A stretch of 34,973 bases of DNA from Phormidium sp. FACHB-1136 (GCF_014697375.1 NZ_JACJRS010000056.1:1-34973); one strand, 5' to 3'; counted from the stretch's first letter, positions 16,287 to 24,318 are shown. Notes: a model not told the origin generated them from the letters alone. Program-made: numbers and translations.

Positions 16287-16820
16287 GGTTAAGCAGACCG
16301 TGTCGGCGGATGAAGGCGCGGATAAGGAAGTCGCGGATTAATTCTACAGTAGCTTTTTCCTGCAACCGGGTATTCCACCGAATGCCAGCCTGAACCGTCC
16401 TCATTTTAGAACGTCCAGGGTCTAGGCATCAGTTGCCGATGTCTGCCATCAACCCCAGATGGATGAGCAACGGCACGGCCTGTATGGATCCGAACAGCCA
16501 CAACCCAAGGCCCACCCCGCCAAGGCGTTGCTAAGCGTAAATCTCGCTGCGGTGTCCTACTCGATGCCGAACACTGAACGATCATCGTTTTAGGTTATCA
16601 ATGGCTTCAGGAGCATTGCGTAAAGGCCTGTCGCTCTCTGGGATGGCCTATGGGGCAGGGCGGCAGGGCGGATAATGACGACTCGCCTGATCTGAGATTC
16701 TGTAATTGAAAGGAAAAAGACAGAGAAACGAGGGAATAGTCAGTAGATTGTTAGGGGTAGCCGAGCGATGGGGCTGTTCTCCTTGTGGCTACCTAGCGAC
16801 TTGCCGTGAGGAACTCCCCT
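16287..16820. other. Intergenic region between kinase and GMC genes
   Basis: This gap of about 530 bp is divergent and should hold two promoters, but I see no clear promoter pair. It contains a potential stem-loop, GGTAGCC (16756-16762) with GGCTACC (16787-16793), immediately before the GMC ribosome-binding site. I see no tRNA, gene or repeat otherwise. Confidence 0.4.
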
Positions 16821-18332
16821 ATGATTATCGACGATCTCCACTATGACGTAATCATCATCGGCACCGGGGCCGGAGGGGGAACTCTGGCCCGCAAGTTGGC
16901 CCCATCGGGTAAGCGAATTCTGCTGTTGGAACGGGGGGAGGCGATGCCCCTAGCGGAACAGAACATCAGCGATGTGGATATTTTTCAAAAGCAGCGCTAC
17001 CACGCCCCCGAACAGTGGTATGACGAGGCCGGAGAGCCTTTCACGCCCCAAACGAAGTACGCCATTGGCGGCAATACCAAGATCTACGGGGCGGCCCTGC
17101 AACGGATGCGGGAGAAGGATTTTGAAACCGTGGCCCACCAGGACGGCATTTCCCCGGAGTGGGGTTTGAAATACGGTGATTTTGAACCCTACTACACCGA
17201 GGCCGAGGCGCTGTACCAAGTCCATGGCCAAGCCGGGGCCGACCCCACCGAACCCAACCGCAGCGGCGACTTTCCCTTTGCCGCCGTTCCCCACAACGAG
17301 ACTATGCAGCCCATGGTGGAGGGCATCACTAAGCAGGGTTGCCGCCCCTACTCCCTGCCCATGTCCCTCTCGTTGCGGGAGGACGATCCGACGGGTGATG
17401 CCGAAGTGTTTGGCGTGGCCCCAGCCCTAGATTTTGACAATGTGACCCTCAAAACCAACGCCAGGGTGACGGGGTTGCATACCAATCCATCGGGGACGGC
17501 GGTGAAAGCGGTGCAGGCGGAGATGGCGGGACAGCCCCACCTATTTTTCGCCGACATTGTGGTGCTGGCCTGTGGAGCCATCAATTCGGCGGCAATCCTG
17601 CTGCAATCTGCCAACGATAAACACCCCCAAGGCTTGGCCAATCGTTCCGACCAGGTAGGCCGCAACCTGATGAAAATGCGGATGAGTTCCATCGTCGAAA
17701 TCACCACCCATGCCCACTCCGGCACGTTTCCTCGCTCCGTCGGCATCAACGACTACTACTGGGGCGACAACCAGTTCCACTACCCCATGGGTCACATTCA
17801 AAACATGGGTGGCGTGCTGCAAGATGCCATCTTTGCCGAATCGCCCCCGGTACTGTCGCTGATTAGTAAATTTATGCCGAACTTTGGCCTCAAACAACTG
17901 GCCACCCGTTCCATTGCCTGGTGGGTCATGACCGAGGTATTGCCCGACCCCAAAAATCGAGTGGAGGTGAAAAAGGGCAAACTCTACCTCACCTTTGAAC
18001 CCAACAACGCCGAAGCCCACGACCGCCTCGTTTATCGCTGGTTGGATGTGCTAAAAGCCATTGAAAAAGACAGCCACCTCTTTTCCCGCGCCGGAATGCA
18101 TCCCCGTGGCGAAGTGCCCCTGCCCGTCGTGGCCAACCAGTGCGGTACCTGCAAAATGGGCACCGATCCTGCCACCTCGGTGCTGGATCTCAACTGCCGC
18201 ACCCACGATCTTGATAACCTCTATGTGGTCGATAGCAGCTTTTTCCCCTCCATTCCCAGCGTTGGGCCATGTCTAACGGTAATCGCCAACGCCCTACGGG
18301 TGGGCGATCACCTGCTAGAGCGGCTGGAATAG
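16821..18332 (+). CDS. GMC-family FAD oxidoreductase with altered catalytic pair
   Basis: A 503-residue flavoprotein of the glucose-methanol-choline family. The dinucleotide motif G14-T-G-A-G-G19 is followed by LLLERGE and the family block YAIGGNTKIYGAAL. The C-terminal part has the GTCKMGTDPATSVLDLNCR and VVDSSFFPSIPS signatures. The residue that is normally the catalytic His before GTC is Asn439, and the His/Asn of the second signature (usually NP) is Gly482. The enzyme may therefore act differently from classical alcohol oxidases. GAGGA at 16808-16812, 8 nt before ATG 16821, favours this start over GTG 16806. The substrate is unknown. There is no signal peptide. Confidence 0.9.
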   Translation: MIIDDLHYDVIIIGTGAGGGTLARKLAPSGKRILLLERGEAMPLAEQNISDVDIFQKQRYHAPEQWYDEAGEPFTPQTKYAIGGNTKIYGAALQRMREKDFETVAHQDGISPEWGLKYGDFEPYYTEAEALYQVHGQAGADPTEPNRSGDFPFAAVPHNETMQPMVEGITKQGCRPYSLPMSLSLREDDPTGDAEVFGVAPALDFDNVTLKTNARVTGLHTNPSGTAVKAVQAEMAGQPHLFFADIVVLACGAINSAAILLQSANDKHPQGLANRSDQVGRNLMKMRMSSIVEITTHAHSGTFPRSVGINDYYWGDNQFHYPMGHIQNMGGVLQDAIFAESPPVLSLISKFMPNFGLKQLATRSIAWWVMTEVLPDPKNRVEVKKGKLYLTFEPNNAEAHDRLVYRWLDVLKAIEKDSHLFSRAGMHPRGEVPLPVVANQCGTCKMGTDPATSVLDLNCRTHDLDNLYVVDSSFFPSIPSVGPCLTVIANALRVGDHLLERLE

Positions 18333-18665
18333 GCAGGGTCATGCCTGCTGAATTCCTAGATTTTGGAGCCTTAGATTTAAACGACGGTGGAGCCATCAGT
18401 CCTGCCGTAATGCCCGCAGGCTCGGCTCGGTCTCTACTTCATCCTGTCTAGCCATCGCTAAAAATTCATCCCGCTTGATCTTGGGGATCTGAGGGAAGGT
18501 AGGGCTAACTTCAGCCTCTTGATATCGCCTACGTGTAGCCATCCCAGGAATTTAACGAAGGTCTAGGGGGATTGGGTCAGCAGTCCGGGCAGGGTGAAAC
18601 AATGAGCAGCGAGTTTGAGCAGGTGATGCACTTCAACCTTGAATTGGCCCTTTCAGGATGGCCTA

Positions 18666-18693
18666 ATTGCTTTAGTCTGCCCCCTGATACAAT
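18666..18693 (+). promoter_or_regulatory. Candidate gatD promoter
   Basis: Extended -10 TGA-TACAAT (18685-18693) with a weak -35 ATTGCT (18666-18671) at 16-nt spacing. It is about 100 nt before the gatD ATG. Confidence 0.35.
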
Positions 18694-18737
18694 GCAATCG
18701 CCGTGATATGCCATAGACTACCTATTGCTGTTGAGTT

Positions 18738-18751
18738 TCACTGTTCAGTGA
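18738..18751. promoter_or_regulatory. Palindrome upstream of gatD (possible operator)
   Basis: TCACTG and CAGTGA are perfect inverted arms separated by TT, 45 bp downstream of the candidate -10 and 45 bp upstream of the start codon. Confidence 0.35.
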
Positions 18752-18796
18752 GGCGAGTGCACCTCACCCCTCTCGACTCCCCACTCCTCACTCCCC

Positions 18797-19621
18797 ATGC
18801 CCGACTCCCTCACCCTCACCCTCACCCACCTCTACCCCGACCACCTCAACCTCTATGGCGACACGGGGAACTTGATTGTGCTGCGGCGGCGCTGCCAGTG
18901 GCGGGGAATTGATTGCACTGTGAAATCCCTATCCATGGGCGAAGTCTCCCGACCGGGAGAGACCGACCTGTATTTTATGGGCGGTGGCCAGGATAACGAC
19001 CAAGTGGCCGTGGTGGAAGACTTTCACCAACTCAAGGCCGACACCATCCAGGCGGATACCGAGGCGGGGGTGGTGTTTTTGGGCGTGTGCGGCGGCTACC
19101 AACTAATGGGCAACACCTTTTTGATGGGCAACGGCCAGGAAACGCCCGGTCTGGGCATTATCAACGTCACCACCAAGGCTCCTGGCACTGAGGTCAAACA
19201 GCGCTGCATTGGCAACCTGGTGGCGGAAATTCCTGACGCCATGTACGAGGAAATCCAAAGCCTTTACGCCGAGTCCCAAGCTGGCAAATCCCAGATCATC
19301 CCCAAAACCCTAGTTGGCTTTGAAAACCACTCTGGCCAAACCTTTTTGGGGGAAGGGGTGGAACCCTTAGCGAAAACCGTAGCCGGATTTGGCAACAATG
19401 CCGCCGCTGAGTACGAAGGAGCCCGCTACAAAAACGTCTTCGGCAGCTACATGCACGGCTCCCTACTGCCCAAAAATCCTCACTTTGCCGATTACCTGAT
19501 CGGCCTCGCCCTGCGCCGCAAATACCAAGATCCCACCCTCACCCTGCCGCCCTTGGCGGATACCGAAGAACTGGAGGCCCACCATTACGCGGTGGCTCGC
19601 TATGGTTCGACGAGGGGATAG
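18797..19621 (+). CDS. gatD: GatD-like type 1 glutamine amidotransferase (lipid II amidation)
   Basis: A CobB/CobQ-type glutamine amidotransferase of 274 residues. The nucleophile is C98 in LGVCGGYQLMG and the catalytic histidine is H220 in YMHGSLLPKN. The opening HLYPDHLNLYGDTGN block is typical of GatD, which supplies ammonia to MurT to amidate the alpha-carboxyl of D-Glu in lipid II. MurT is usually the adjacent gene but is absent from both sides here. If this is GatD, its partner must be elsewhere. The alternative, a cobyric-acid-synthase-like amidotransferase, is less likely given the small size and N-terminal motif. The 3' end is 86 bp from the GST gene. Confidence 0.85.
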   Translation: MPDSLTLTLTHLYPDHLNLYGDTGNLIVLRRRCQWRGIDCTVKSLSMGEVSRPGETDLYFMGGGQDNDQVAVVEDFHQLKADTIQADTEAGVVFLGVCGGYQLMGNTFLMGNGQETPGLGIINVTTKAPGTEVKQRCIGNLVAEIPDAMYEEIQSLYAESQAGKSQIIPKTLVGFENHSGQTFLGEGVEPLAKTVAGFGNNAAAEYEGARYKNVFGSYMHGSLLPKNPHFADYLIGLALRRKYQDPTLTLPPLADTEELEAHHYAVARYGSTRG

Positions 19622-19707
19622 GGCGAGGGCGGGATGATCGGTGGTCTCCTAGGCGGGGGAGAGTAGCGCTATGCTAATTTGCGGCCCTGTTTGAGTGAGG
19701 TATCTCT

Positions 19708-20373
19708 ATGATTGATCTGTACTACTGGACGACCCCCAACGGTCACAAAATCACCATTTTCCTGGAAGAGGCCGAACTGCCCTACACCATCCATCCCATC
19801 GATATTGGCACCGGGGATCAGTTTGACCCAGACTTTCTCAAAATTGCGCCCAATAACCGCATTCCCGCCATTGTGGATAACGAACCCACCGATGGCGGCG
19901 CACCCCTCAGCGTCTTTGAGTCGGGGGCCATTTTGCTCTACCTGGCCGAAAAGACCGGACGCTTTCTCCCCCAAGATTTTCGGCCTCGCCTGAAGGTGAT
20001 GGAATGGTTATTTTGGCAGATGGGTGGCCTGGGGCCAATGCTGGGCCAAAATAGCCACTTTGCCCTCGCCGCCCCAGAGAAAATTCCCTACGCCATAAAC
20101 CGCTACGTCACCGAAACCGCCCGTCTCTACGGCGTCCTGAATACCCAACTACAAACAAACGAGTACATCGCCGGAGACTATTCCATTGCCGATATGGCCG
20201 CCTATCCCTGGATTGTGCCCCACCGCAAGCACCAGCAAAACCTAGAGGATTTCCCCCACGTTAAACGCTGGTTTGAGGCCATGCAAAGCCGCCCCGCCGT
20301 GCAGCGTGCCTACGCCCAAGGCAAAGCCCTAGATGACCGCATCGCCGCCAGCAAGGCCCAGGCTAAGCCCTAG
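19708..20373 (+). CDS. Glutathione S-transferase family protein (YfcG/YghU-like)
   Basis: A 221-residue cytosolic GST. The N-terminal thioredoxin-fold domain has MIDLYYWTTPNGHKITIFLEEAELPY, where TPN marks the nu/YfcG-type active site that works as a disulfide reductase using glutathione. It also has the NRIPAIVD cis-proline and the FESGAILLYLAEKTG glutathione-contact helix. The C-terminal helical domain has EWLFWQMGGLGPMLGQ and the SIADMAAYPWI N-capping motif. Likely role: thiol-disulfide or peroxide metabolism. The gene shares its strand with gatD but lies 86 bp away. A CCTGGC/GCCAGG inverted repeat (20377-20404) after its stop could be a terminator. Confidence 0.88.
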   Translation: MIDLYYWTTPNGHKITIFLEEAELPYTIHPIDIGTGDQFDPDFLKIAPNNRIPAIVDNEPTDGGAPLSVFESGAILLYLAEKTGRFLPQDFRPRLKVMEWLFWQMGGLGPMLGQNSHFALAAPEKIPYAINRYVTETARLYGVLNTQLQTNEYIAGDYSIADMAAYPWIVPHRKHQQNLEDFPHVKRWFEAMQSRPAVQRAYAQGKALDDRIAASKAQAKP

Positions 20374-20420
20374 CTTCCTGGCTATTTAACTTGGGCTCGC
20401 CAGGGTTCTACCACTCCATT

Positions 20421-20495
20421 ATGACCCAAGTTTTGCGTGCAGTTCTGGATACCAATGTATTGGTTTCCGCATTGGTATTTTATCGATCACTGTAA
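20421..20495 (+). pseudogene. Truncated PIN-domain toxin remnant
   Basis: A 24-codon frame reads MTQVLRAVLDTNVLVSALVF then YRSL and stop. VLDTNVLVSAL is the N-terminal strand and first catalytic aspartate of PIN-domain ribonucleases, commonly the toxin of VapC-like or 'PIN family toxin' modules, which normally run 120-150 residues. Only the first 20 or so residues remain. The frame runs into the end of the convergent molybdoprotein gene, whose stop at 20480 it overlaps. No antitoxin gene is visible. This looks like what is left after deletion or recombination. Confidence 0.65.
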
Positions 20496-21076
20496 CGTTC
20501 TGTAGCCCAGGGATTGCCGCGCATGTGGTAGCCGTGGCGTTCCCAAAAGCCCGGTTCTGGTTGGGCCAAAAAGTCTAGGTTGCTAATCCATTTGGCGCTT
20601 TTCCAGGCATAGAGATGGGGCACCACCACCCGCACCGGGCCACCCCGTTCGGCGGGCAGCGGTTCTCCATTGAGGGTGTGGGCTAGGAAGTTCTCAGGCC
20701 GCAGAAAGTCCGCCAAATCTAGGTTGGTGGTGTAGCCGCCGTAGCAATGCAGCATGACGTGAACCGCCTGGGGATCTAGCTCAACGGTGGCCATCAAATC
20801 CGTGATTTTCACCCCCGTCCACGACACATCCAGCTTCGACCAGGTGGTTACGCAGTGGAAATCGGTGGTGAAGTCGCTCTGGGGCAGGGCCATCAGATCA
20901 TCCCAGGTGAAGGTTTTGGGCTGAACGAGGCCAGAGAGGGTCAGCCGCCAATCGGCCCAGCGAATCTCCGGCGTTTCCCCATAGGTAAGCACCGGAAACC
21001 CCTTGGCCAAGTTTTGCCCAGGGGGCACCCGATCCGCCAATTCTGGGCCAGGTTTCTCAAAAAACTTGCCTGCCAT
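20480..21076 (-). CDS. Sulfite-oxidase-like molybdopterin oxidoreductase
   Basis: A 198-residue protein with the molybdopterin-binding core of the sulfite oxidase/YedY (MsrP) superfamily. The molybdenum ligand is C75 in DFHCVTTWSKLDVSWTGV. Typical later motifs are HCYGGYTTNLDLAD, the GPVRVVVPHLYAWKSAKWI cofactor-binding block and the FWERHGYHMRGNPW C-terminus. It lacks the dimerisation domain and haem domain of full sulfite oxidases and has no Tat signal, so it is a small cytoplasmic member. The substrate is unknown. Its last codons overlap the PIN remnant on the other strand. Confidence 0.9.
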   Translation of the reverse strand: MAGKFFEKPGPELADRVPPGQNLAKGFPVLTYGETPEIRWADWRLTLSGLVQPKTFTWDDLMALPQSDFTTDFHCVTTWSKLDVSWTGVKITDLMATVELDPQAVHVMLHCYGGYTTNLDLADFLRPENFLAHTLNGEPLPAERGGPVRVVVPHLYAWKSAKWISNLDFLAQPEPGFWERHGYHMRGNPWATERYSDR

Positions 21077-21255
21077 CGCCGTTGTCCAAAGGTGGAGTTC
21101 TCCTAGATTTTCCCTTAAGTTTTCCCTGGCGGGGTGATAGTCGGTGCCATTGACCCAAATCTAGGGCAGACTAGACGGTAATTTGGTTGCTCCGTAGTTG
21201 TGTCCGTGTCGGTTATCAACTGCGGTCTGCCCCTGTGTCTCTGCCCATCGCCGCC

Positions 21256-22302
21256 ATGCCCAAAATTCTATTTCTTGCCGCCAACCCCAAAAACACCACC
21301 CGCCTGCGCCTCGATGAGGAACTGCGGGACATCAAAGAAGGACTGCGCCGTGCCCAACAGCGGGACAAGTTTACTCTGATTTCCCATGAGGCCGTGCGTT
21401 CCCGCGACATTCAGCGGGCCATGCTGGACGAAATGCCCCAGATCGTCCACTTCTCCGGTCATGGCGATGGTGAAGCCGGACTAGCCTTTGAGGACGAAAC
21501 AGGCCACGCCAAACTGATCGACGGCAACGCCCTAGCCGACCTATTCGCCCTGTTTGCCGACCCCACGGAATTCCCCGAACCGCTGACCTGTGTGGTGCTC
21601 AACGGCTGCTACAGCGAAGTGCAGGCCAACGCCATCGCTGACTATGTGCCCTACGTCATCGGCATGACCCAAGCCATCCCCGACCGCGCCGCCATCGAGT
21701 TTGCCGTCGGCTTTTACGATGCCCTCGGCGCAGGCCGCAGCGTCCCCTTTGCCTTCAAACTCGCCTGCAACGCCATCGCCCGCACAGGCCAACCCGCCGC
21801 AGAAATCCCCACCCTCCTCAACAAAATCCAGCCCCCCACCCCCACATCTTCCTCTACCTCCCCTCTCCCGTGGGGAGAGGGGCCGGGGGTGAGGGCCAAC
21901 CCCGCCGAAGAGGAATCGCGAACCAACGCCATCCCCCAAGGCCGCACCCAGCTCTACCAATTTTTGCTCCGTATTCCACCTGCTCAATTTGAAATGGTAA
22001 TCTTTGACCTCAACCCACCCAAGGGCAACATTTCCCCTGGTTCTGCCCCCCAAGGCCAACGGGTACCGGAATTGCTGGAATGGCTAGATAGCCCCATCGG
22101 CCCAGGACTAGAAGCCCTACGTACCTCCCTGACCAACGTCCTCTATCCTCAAGCTCAGCCAGGGCCAACGGGGGCCGGAAGCCGCAACATTAGCATTGGG
22201 ACATCTGCGGATGGTTCCGCTGTAATTAGCGGGGATGGCAACCAAGTGAACCAGTCCTATACGATTAACATTCAAAGGGATAGAGGGGACGGTCGTGGCT
22301 GA
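21256..22302 (+). CDS. CHAT-domain protease with EAD-like domain and C-terminal shared motif
   Basis: A 348-residue protein. The CHAT (caspase-like) domain fills about residues 1-190, with catalytic H69 in HFSGHG and C118 in VLNGCYS. The linker (about 192-226) is Pro/Ser-rich and contains a translated REP-like palindrome (PLPWGEGPGVRA, 203-214). Residues about 228-297 (RTQLYQFLLRIPPAQFEMVI..LLEWLDSP) resemble effector-associated domains, small death-fold-like adaptors. Residues 309-340 form a beta-prone motif also found at the start of the next protein. I chose ATG 21256 (MPKILFLAANP, typical CHAT start) over ATG 21187. The stop overlaps the NACHT start by 8 nt, so translation is coupled. Probable effector of an NLR-like conflict system. 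Confidence 0.88.
   Translation: MPKILFLAANPKNTTRLRLDEELRDIKEGLRRAQQRDKFTLISHEAVRSRDIQRAMLDEMPQIVHFSGHGDGEAGLAFEDETGHAKLIDGNALADLFALFADPTEFPEPLTCVVLNGCYSEVQANAIADYVPYVIGMTQAIPDRAAIEFAVGFYDALGAGRSVPFAFKLACNAIARTGQPAAEIPTLLNKIQPPTPTSSSTSPLPWGEGPGVRANPAEEESRTNAIPQGRTQLYQFLLRIPPAQFEMVIFDLNPPKGNISPGSAPQGQRVPELLEWLDSPIGPGLEALRTSLTNVLYPQAQPGPTGAGSRNISIGTSADGSAVISGDGNQVNQSYTINIQRDRGDGRG
21860..21897. repeat. REP-like palindrome inserted in the CHAT coding sequence
   Basis: CCCCTCTCCC (21860-21869) and GGGAGAGGGG (21873-21882) are perfect inverted arms with a GTG loop, followed by CCGGGGGTGAGGGC. This G/C-rich palindrome is a widespread bacterial intergenic repeat (translated as PLPxGEGPGVR). Here it is in frame within the linker. 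Confidence 0.75.
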
Positions 22303-24271
22303 CCAGCGCAACATCGACGTTAAACAATCCGCAGACGGATCAGCCCTGGTTTCTGGCGACCACAACCGCATTGATCAATCCCGCACGGTCAACAATGTCG
22401 TCAACAACTACTATGGGCCGCTGCCCAACCAGCCGCCCTCCCAACGCACCGACCGCAACGAGAAAACATTGCTCAGTGCCGTGTGGGCCGAGGTGCAGGA
22501 TCGCCTCAACCAGTCCCTTCACAATGCGGTGCTGCTGAACCTGGGCAAGGCCGAACAACGCCACCAGGTCAGCCGCCCCTGGGATAGCCAGCTTCGCATT
22601 GCCGACCAAGCCAGCCGCCCCCTCGACCCCGAAACCGCCATTGCCGAGGTGTTTGACCGGGAAGACATTAACGGCAGGCTGCTGATTTTGGGCAATCCCG
22701 GCGCAGGCAAAACTACTACCTTGCTAGACCTCGCCGCCGCCCTAGTGCAGCGGGCCAATGGCGACCCCGCCCAGCCGATTCCGGTGATGTTTAACCTGTC
22801 TTCTTGGCAAGACGACAAACAAACCCTAAAAGACTGGCTGCTGAGCGAACTCAAGCTGAAATACGGTGTATCGACCAAGCTGGGCCAGCCCTGGCTAGAG
22901 GCCCAAACCCTGCTGCCCCTGCTGGATGGCCTAGACGAACTGCCGCCCCACCGCCAAGAACCCGCCGTCCAAAAAATTAACGACTGGCTGCAATCGGGCG
23001 AAGGAGCCAGCCAACTGCTGGTGTGCAGCCGCCGCGAAGAATACGAACTCTACGCCACCAAGCTGTTGCTAAATGGGGCCATTTGCCTAGAACCCCTCAC
23101 CGATGACCAACTGGCCACCTACTTTGCGGCCCTAGGCATGGAACCCCTATGGCACACCGTCCGCCAAGACCCCGACTTTTTGGCCCTGGTACGCACCCCC
23201 CTGCTGCTCAGCGTGTCTATTTTGGCCAACGACACCATCGACCCCGCCCAATGGCAACGCCTCACCACCCCCCAAGAACGCCTCAATTACCTGCTCGATG
23301 CCTACATTCAACGGCAACTGCACGCCCCTATTGCCAGCCGCACCTACCCGCCCCACAAACAACCCACCGCCCAACAAACCCGCCACTGGCTAACCTGGCT
23401 GGCCCAACAACTGCAAGCCCAATCGGAAGATGAGTTTTTGATTGAGAAAATGCAGCCCTCTATGTTAGCGAACAAGAAGGAAACAAGGCTTTATGAGATG
23501 ATTATTGGGCTAAACACTGTGCCGGTTGCTGGGATGATTATTGGGCCAATTGCTGGGTTGATTCTTGGACTGGTTCTTGTGCTAGTTCTTGGGCTGATTA
23601 GAAAGGATGCTGATGTTATTACGATTAAAAACTTCGATTTTTCTTTTTCGCACTCCGCACGAAAAAAAATTATCAAAGGACTACAAAATGGGCTGTTTAG
23701 AGGGCTGATTATTGGGTTGATCGGAGGACTGATTGAAGGTCTAACTGTTGGGCTGATTAGAGGATTGATTGGTGGGCTGATTGGAGGGGTGACTGTTGGG
23801 CTGATCGGAGGATTACTTGGAGGACTGCTTGAAGGGCTGACCAATGCGTCAGACCCTGATCTTGTTAGTCGAACGAAGCCGAATCAAGGCATCTTTAATG
23901 CAGCTCGAAATATCCTGCCTGTTTCATTAGCGATCTATCCATTTACTGTACTTATGGCAATAGGTAGTCAATTTCTTATTGCGATGACTAGTGACAGTAC
24001 TGCGCTTTCCTTTGACTGGTCATGGCTTTTTCTAAGAAGTATTTCCCTCACATTTGTGCTTGGTGGGTTCTACAGCGGCTGGTATGCCTGTGCTCAGCAC
24101 TTCTCCCTCCGCCTAGTGCTGCACCGCACCAACGCCATCCCCTGGAACTATGCCCGTTTCCTCAACCACTGCACCGAGCGGCTATTGTTGCAGCGGGTGG
24201 GGGGTCGGTATCGGTTCATTCACCGCCTCATACAAGAACGTTTTGCCGCCACCGGGGGCCATCGGCTGTAG
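22295..24271 (+). CDS. NACHT-domain NTPase (NLR-like) with glycine-rich membrane region
   Basis: A 658-residue STAND/NACHT protein. Residues 5-38 repeat the motif at the end of the CHAT protein. The NACHT core (about 125-345) has Walker A GNPGAGKT (133-140) and Walker B LLPLLDGLDELP (D211, D214, E215), followed by a helical/winged-helix part. Residues about 401-600 are membrane-like. Two hydrophobic stretches (401-435 and 537-600) flank a tandem array (about 462-516) of GLxxGLIGG-type units. The end (FLNHCTERLLLQRVGGRYRFIHRLIQERF) is the conserved C-terminal block of cyanobacterial NACHT proteins. There is no LRR or TPR sensor. Start GTG 22295 follows a GAGGGG ribosome-binding site. The membrane region is visibly more AT-rich than the rest. 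Confidence 0.9.
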   Translation: MADQRNIDVKQSADGSALVSGDHNRIDQSRTVNNVVNNYYGPLPNQPPSQRTDRNEKTLLSAVWAEVQDRLNQSLHNAVLLNLGKAEQRHQVSRPWDSQLRIADQASRPLDPETAIAEVFDREDINGRLLILGNPGAGKTTTLLDLAAALVQRANGDPAQPIPVMFNLSSWQDDKQTLKDWLLSELKLKYGVSTKLGQPWLEAQTLLPLLDGLDELPPHRQEPAVQKINDWLQSGEGASQLLVCSRREEYELYATKLLLNGAICLEPLTDDQLATYFAALGMEPLWHTVRQDPDFLALVRTPLLLSVSILANDTIDPAQWQRLTTPQERLNYLLDAYIQRQLHAPIASRTYPPHKQPTAQQTRHWLTWLAQQLQAQSEDEFLIEKMQPSMLANKKETRLYEMIIGLNTVPVAGMIIGPIAGLILGLVLVLVLGLIRKDADVITIKNFDFSFSHSARKKIIKGLQNGLFRGLIIGLIGGLIEGLTVGLIRGLIGGLIGGVTVGLIGGLLGGLLEGLTNASDPDLVSRTKPNQGIFNAARNILPVSLAIYPFTVLMAIGSQFLIAMTSDSTALSFDWSWLFLRSISLTFVLGGFYSGWYACAQHFSLRLVLHRTNAIPWNYARFLNHCTERLLLQRVGGRYRFIHRLIQERFAATGGHRL

Positions 24272-24318
24272 GGTGCATAACGCCAAGGCGAGGCTGCGCC
24301 AACGCGAAGCAATGCACC
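24271..24318. repeat. 48-bp dispersed repeat, copy B
   Basis: Counterpart of 9848-9895. Its ends are the perfect inverted heptamers GGTGCAT (24272-24278) and ATGCACC (24312-24318). Its first base is the last base of the NACHT stop codon, so it may serve as the transcript's 3' structure. Confidence 0.65.

Larger units (their letters stand above)
18333..18796. other. Intergenic region upstream of gatD
   Basis: No open gene is visible in this 464 bp. It holds a candidate gatD promoter and a palindrome (TCACTG-TT-CAGTGA at 18738-18751), listed separately. No murT coding sequence is present here. Confidence 0.5.
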
